From contig KV425561.1 of assembly GCA_001632425.1 (NCBI GenBank), forward strand, positions 310,001-374,000: 64,000 bases of DNA, written 5' to 3'. Made by a program: the position numbers and the translations under genes. Of the stretch, positions 61,726 through 64,000 are shown one piece after another. The DNA is from Neolentinus lepideus HHB14362 ss-1. Lineage: Eukaryota; Basidiomycota; Agaricomycetes; Gloeophyllales; Gloeophyllaceae. The notes beneath the pieces were generated by a model that did not search any database, had not been told where the DNA came from, and saw only the letters and a program-made list of their open reading frames with translations. Every line of letters begins with the position of its first letter. The first letter of the stretch is position 1.

Positions 61726-62825
61726 GGAGATGTCATTGGTCGGGATACTAATCCCTCCACTGTTCGTGGGAGCGATGTCTTGTGATTGCCAGGCTGCGTG
61801 GTGGACAAACAATACAAGGAGGATGAAGGCAGGTCAGGTCGGATCATGTTGGAGGGCGGGGAAGGACAAGAGAATGAAAGGCAGACGGCGACACGCAGCG
61901 AGTCGGTCCACGGGCTCTGGGCTGACGACGACAGTATCGATACACTTGTTGCCCGAAATAATGACAGGCCGGAATGGCGAAAACTGGCCTTAAGCCAACT
62001 GCGTCTCACCGTCTCGCATAGCCGACTCTATGTGGATGAAAGTCGACAGGTCGAAACACCGCCCCCAGGACGCGCCCAAACCGAACCGCATCGCGTCGAC
62101 TAGTAGAGGGATGAAGGTGATGATCACCGCTGGCTACACTGAAGGATGTGATCAAGGGACGACGACGACTATGCTGATGCCACTACCGAAAGGCGCTGGT
62201 GGACGGACAAGGAAAGAAACATTGGGTACAGCGGCACTATTCGTCGCCGGCGCGAGGGGCTGATGGTTGAGAACGTACCGTCATCCATTGGTGACAAATT
62301 TTGAGAGTGCGTCGCTGTTGTTGCGGAGCGTTGGCGACGACGTGGGTCGTGGTTGAGTAAGAAAAGATGGGGGAGTGTATATTCGGTTACATCAGGCCAA
62401 TTCACCACAAACACGACCACATAATTCGGTGCCACAGCTTATTTACGGTACTCTTCCCAGAACGTTCTGAGGACTGTTTGTGCAACGGCCCAGGACGTCG
62501 TTCTACACCGAAAGAACCGATGTGTGTAAGGACCGACGACTCCAGTTGATTTGATAGCCAGCCATAGGTGTCGAGTCTCCACGAAGGAAGTATGTACTTT
62601 AACGGTCACTAATCTTAGGATCAGCGGGAAGTTTCCGTACTCACAGAGTGGTCAAGGGATGCATCTCAGCGTGATCGTCGGGATCAGTGCTGTAATATAG
62701 ACACGCGGAAATACTTTTCATGCTCTGCCTAACCATGGACATAGGGTAAAACGACAAGTGAAGGGACATGCAGAAACGATCATGACGAGTATCGAAAGCA
62801 AATGACCAGTGGCAAGGAGCACCGA
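61726..62825. other. Intergenic region, 1.1 kb
   Basis: Upstream of the Tra2-like gene and downstream of eL21. A 105-codon plus frame (61786-62103) is present but has no recognisable domain; I treat it as chance. No tRNA or repeat seen. Confidence 0.4.
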
Positions 62826-63463
62826 CTAGATGGTCGTCTCATATGGAACGGGAGTCATGGTCTGGGGGGCGTTGTCTGCTGTGGAGACAGTGTAGCCTTC
62901 CCGTGGTAATTCGGGGAGACGCTTCAGCTGGACGCGTTCTGATCAAAGGTCAGACCCTACCACCTCGTCTTAGATATTGATAAGGCACATACCGCCAGTC
63001 TCCTTCGTCTTCACATGCGCACCATGGTTCCGCTTGACACGGTCTAAAAACTCCTGCCGGCATTTTGAATGCTTAATGTGCTCAACGCGGATGTTCACCC
63101 GCTTTTCAATGTAGCGGTTGCCAACGACCTTATACACAATGACACCGACGGCATGAGGAGTGACGTTGTACACAATTCCAGTGCGTCTTGGCACATGTCA
63201 ATAGCTTGCAAATGGCAAGTCAAAACTGAGGCATACCCATGGTAATACTTGTGAGGCATACCCTTCTGCTGGGCAGCGTTCGCCTTGATGTCGACAATGT
63301 CACCAATATGGAAGGGAACGAGGTAGGTAGAGAGCTTGATCTGGCCATGCTCTGTGCGTTGATCAGTCCAACCGTTCAACTCATCGCCATAGTTAAACGC
63401 ACCCTTGAACCCCCGCTTGAACATATCGCGCGTACGCGCGCGGTAACCGAATGAATGAGGCAT
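62826..63463 (-). CDS. Ribosomal protein eL21, 4 exons, 160 aa
   Basis: Exons (minus): 63463-63403, 63351-63237, 63186-62993, 62938-62826. The protein reads [90 protein letters not shown] and ends VPYETTI. This matches eL21 along its whole length of 160 residues, the family norm. It is a structural protein of the large ribosomal subunit. The ATG is the first in frame and gives the conserved N-terminus. It is head to head with the uS4 gene. Confidence 0.95.
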
Positions 63464-63703
63464 CTTGAAGACTGTTCAACATCGTTAGCCTCCACAGCCA
63501 GCAAGAATCAAAATAATGCACTAACGATCGTCGGCGTTGGCGTCGGTGTCGGTGCGGAATGCTGTTAGTGCATCCTTGCCTCGGTATTAGCCGGGTGGCT
63601 GAGATCTGGTACTTTACAGTTGTGGCGCGCCGTGAAGCCTTCCTTCGCATACATCTGTCTACGCGTCGTATCATACGGTCCTCCTCAAGAAAGATGCCCA
63701 GGT
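63464..63703. promoter_or_regulatory. Bidirectional promoter of eL21 and uS4
   Basis: About 240 bases separate the two divergent ribosomal protein starts. It contains the palindrome GGCGCGCC at 63624-63631, roughly in the middle. No TATA box is visible. A shared promoter would help keep the two proteins in step; this is inference. Confidence 0.5.
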
Positions 63704-64000
63704 ATGTCGCCGCCTCCTGCAACGTTTAAGGCGTATTAATGGTTGTCGTTGCAGGGCCCCTCGGAACCACTCGAAGACGTAAGCGTTTTTACTTCAAGAT
63801 CCACTTAGTGGAGGGATGCAGCGTGCTGATTTAAGCCCTGCCCCATCTTATCCTTCGTGATACAGTTACAAGGTCCCTCGTCGGCCTTTTGAGTCGGCTC
63901 GTCTTGATGCTGAGCTCAAGGCGAGTGTGGCTTATTTTAATTGGCAAGCCATCTGACATTCTAAGTTGTGTAGCTTGCTGGTGAATACGGTCTGCGCAAC
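63704..64000 (+). CDS. Ribosomal protein uS4 (RPS9), N-terminal part, cut by window edge
   Basis: Exons: 63704-63705, 63755-63778, 63866-63920, 63974 to the window end. The joined peptide reads MAPRNHSKTYKVPRRPFESA, then RLDAELKLAGEYGLRN, the conserved start of eukaryotic uS4. The rest lies outside the window. The first intron (63706-63754) splits the start codon AT|G: exon 2 begins G-GCC-CCT, so a preceding AT is needed, and AT followed by GT at 63704 fits. The third intron (63921-63973) starts with GC (AAG|GCGAGT) and is fixed by the conserved LK-LAGEYG junction. It is a small-subunit protein at the mRNA entry side, involved in decoding fidelity. Identity is firm; the exact position of the AT is moderately sure. 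Confidence 0.88.

Noticed and set aside
61786..62103. 105-codon frame upstream of the Tra2-like gene
   Set aside because: Charged composition only; no domain, overlaps the likely promoter of the Tra2-like gene.

Overview
This window looks like nuclear DNA of a mushroom-type basidiomycete (Agaricomycetes). Genes are dense, on both strands, and split by many short introns of about 45-90 nt. They include an F-box LRR-like protein, a fungal DUF3638 giant, a fungal-type Mn transporter and a lineage-restricted orphan protein. Exon structures were rebuilt by hand from splice sites, reading phase and conserved family motifs. Nearly every model closes in frame, but none was checked by search or RNA data.

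Layout. 0-7.3 kb: F-box protein (-), D-amino-acid oxidase (+), intron-containing tRNA-Val(AAC) (-), and a cation diffusion facilitator with two microexons (+). 7.4-16.6 kb: unusual E2 ubiquitin-conjugating enzyme with a Cys-rich N-terminal region (-), Ste20/GCK-type kinase (+), AP-3 adaptor delta subunit (-). 16.6-22.8 kb: gene-poor island with a non-autonomous hAT-like element (12-bp TIRs, 8-bp target duplication) and a second, nested inverted-repeat element. 22.8-28.1 kb: tandem pair of 2-oxoglutarate/Fe(II) oxygenases with identical exon plans, followed by a medium-chain dehydrogenase/reductase. 29.1-34.8 kb: Utp14 (ribosome biogenesis) convergent with an Nramp metal transporter. 34.8-39.2 kb: sparse region with one intronless orphan gene. 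39.2-48.9 kb: a 3120-residue DUF3638-type protein with a SecA-like Walker A motif. 49.2-64 kb: a compact housekeeping block: RWD-domain protein, a disordered protein with possible PP1-docking motifs, DUF726/TMCO4-like hydrolase, SRP14, siroheme synthase/uroporphyrinogen-III methyltransferase, COX6, Tra2-like SR protein, and ribosomal proteins eL21 and uS4 (cut by the window edge), the last two head to head.

How the genes relate. Most are independent housekeeping genes: translation and protein targeting (Utp14, eL21, uS4, SRP14), trafficking (AP-3), ubiquitin (F-box, E2, RWD), respiration and siroheme. Two distinct metal transporters with Mn-type features occur in the window. The oxygenase pair plus dehydrogenase is the only group that could be a small metabolic unit, and that is weak inference.

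The most unusual features are in gene structure: four GC-AG introns placed by conserved protein sequence, microexons of 7 and 9 nt, an intron splitting the uS4 start codon, and a probable ATG-only coding exon in the kinase. I found no convincing new defence, mobile or biosynthetic system.
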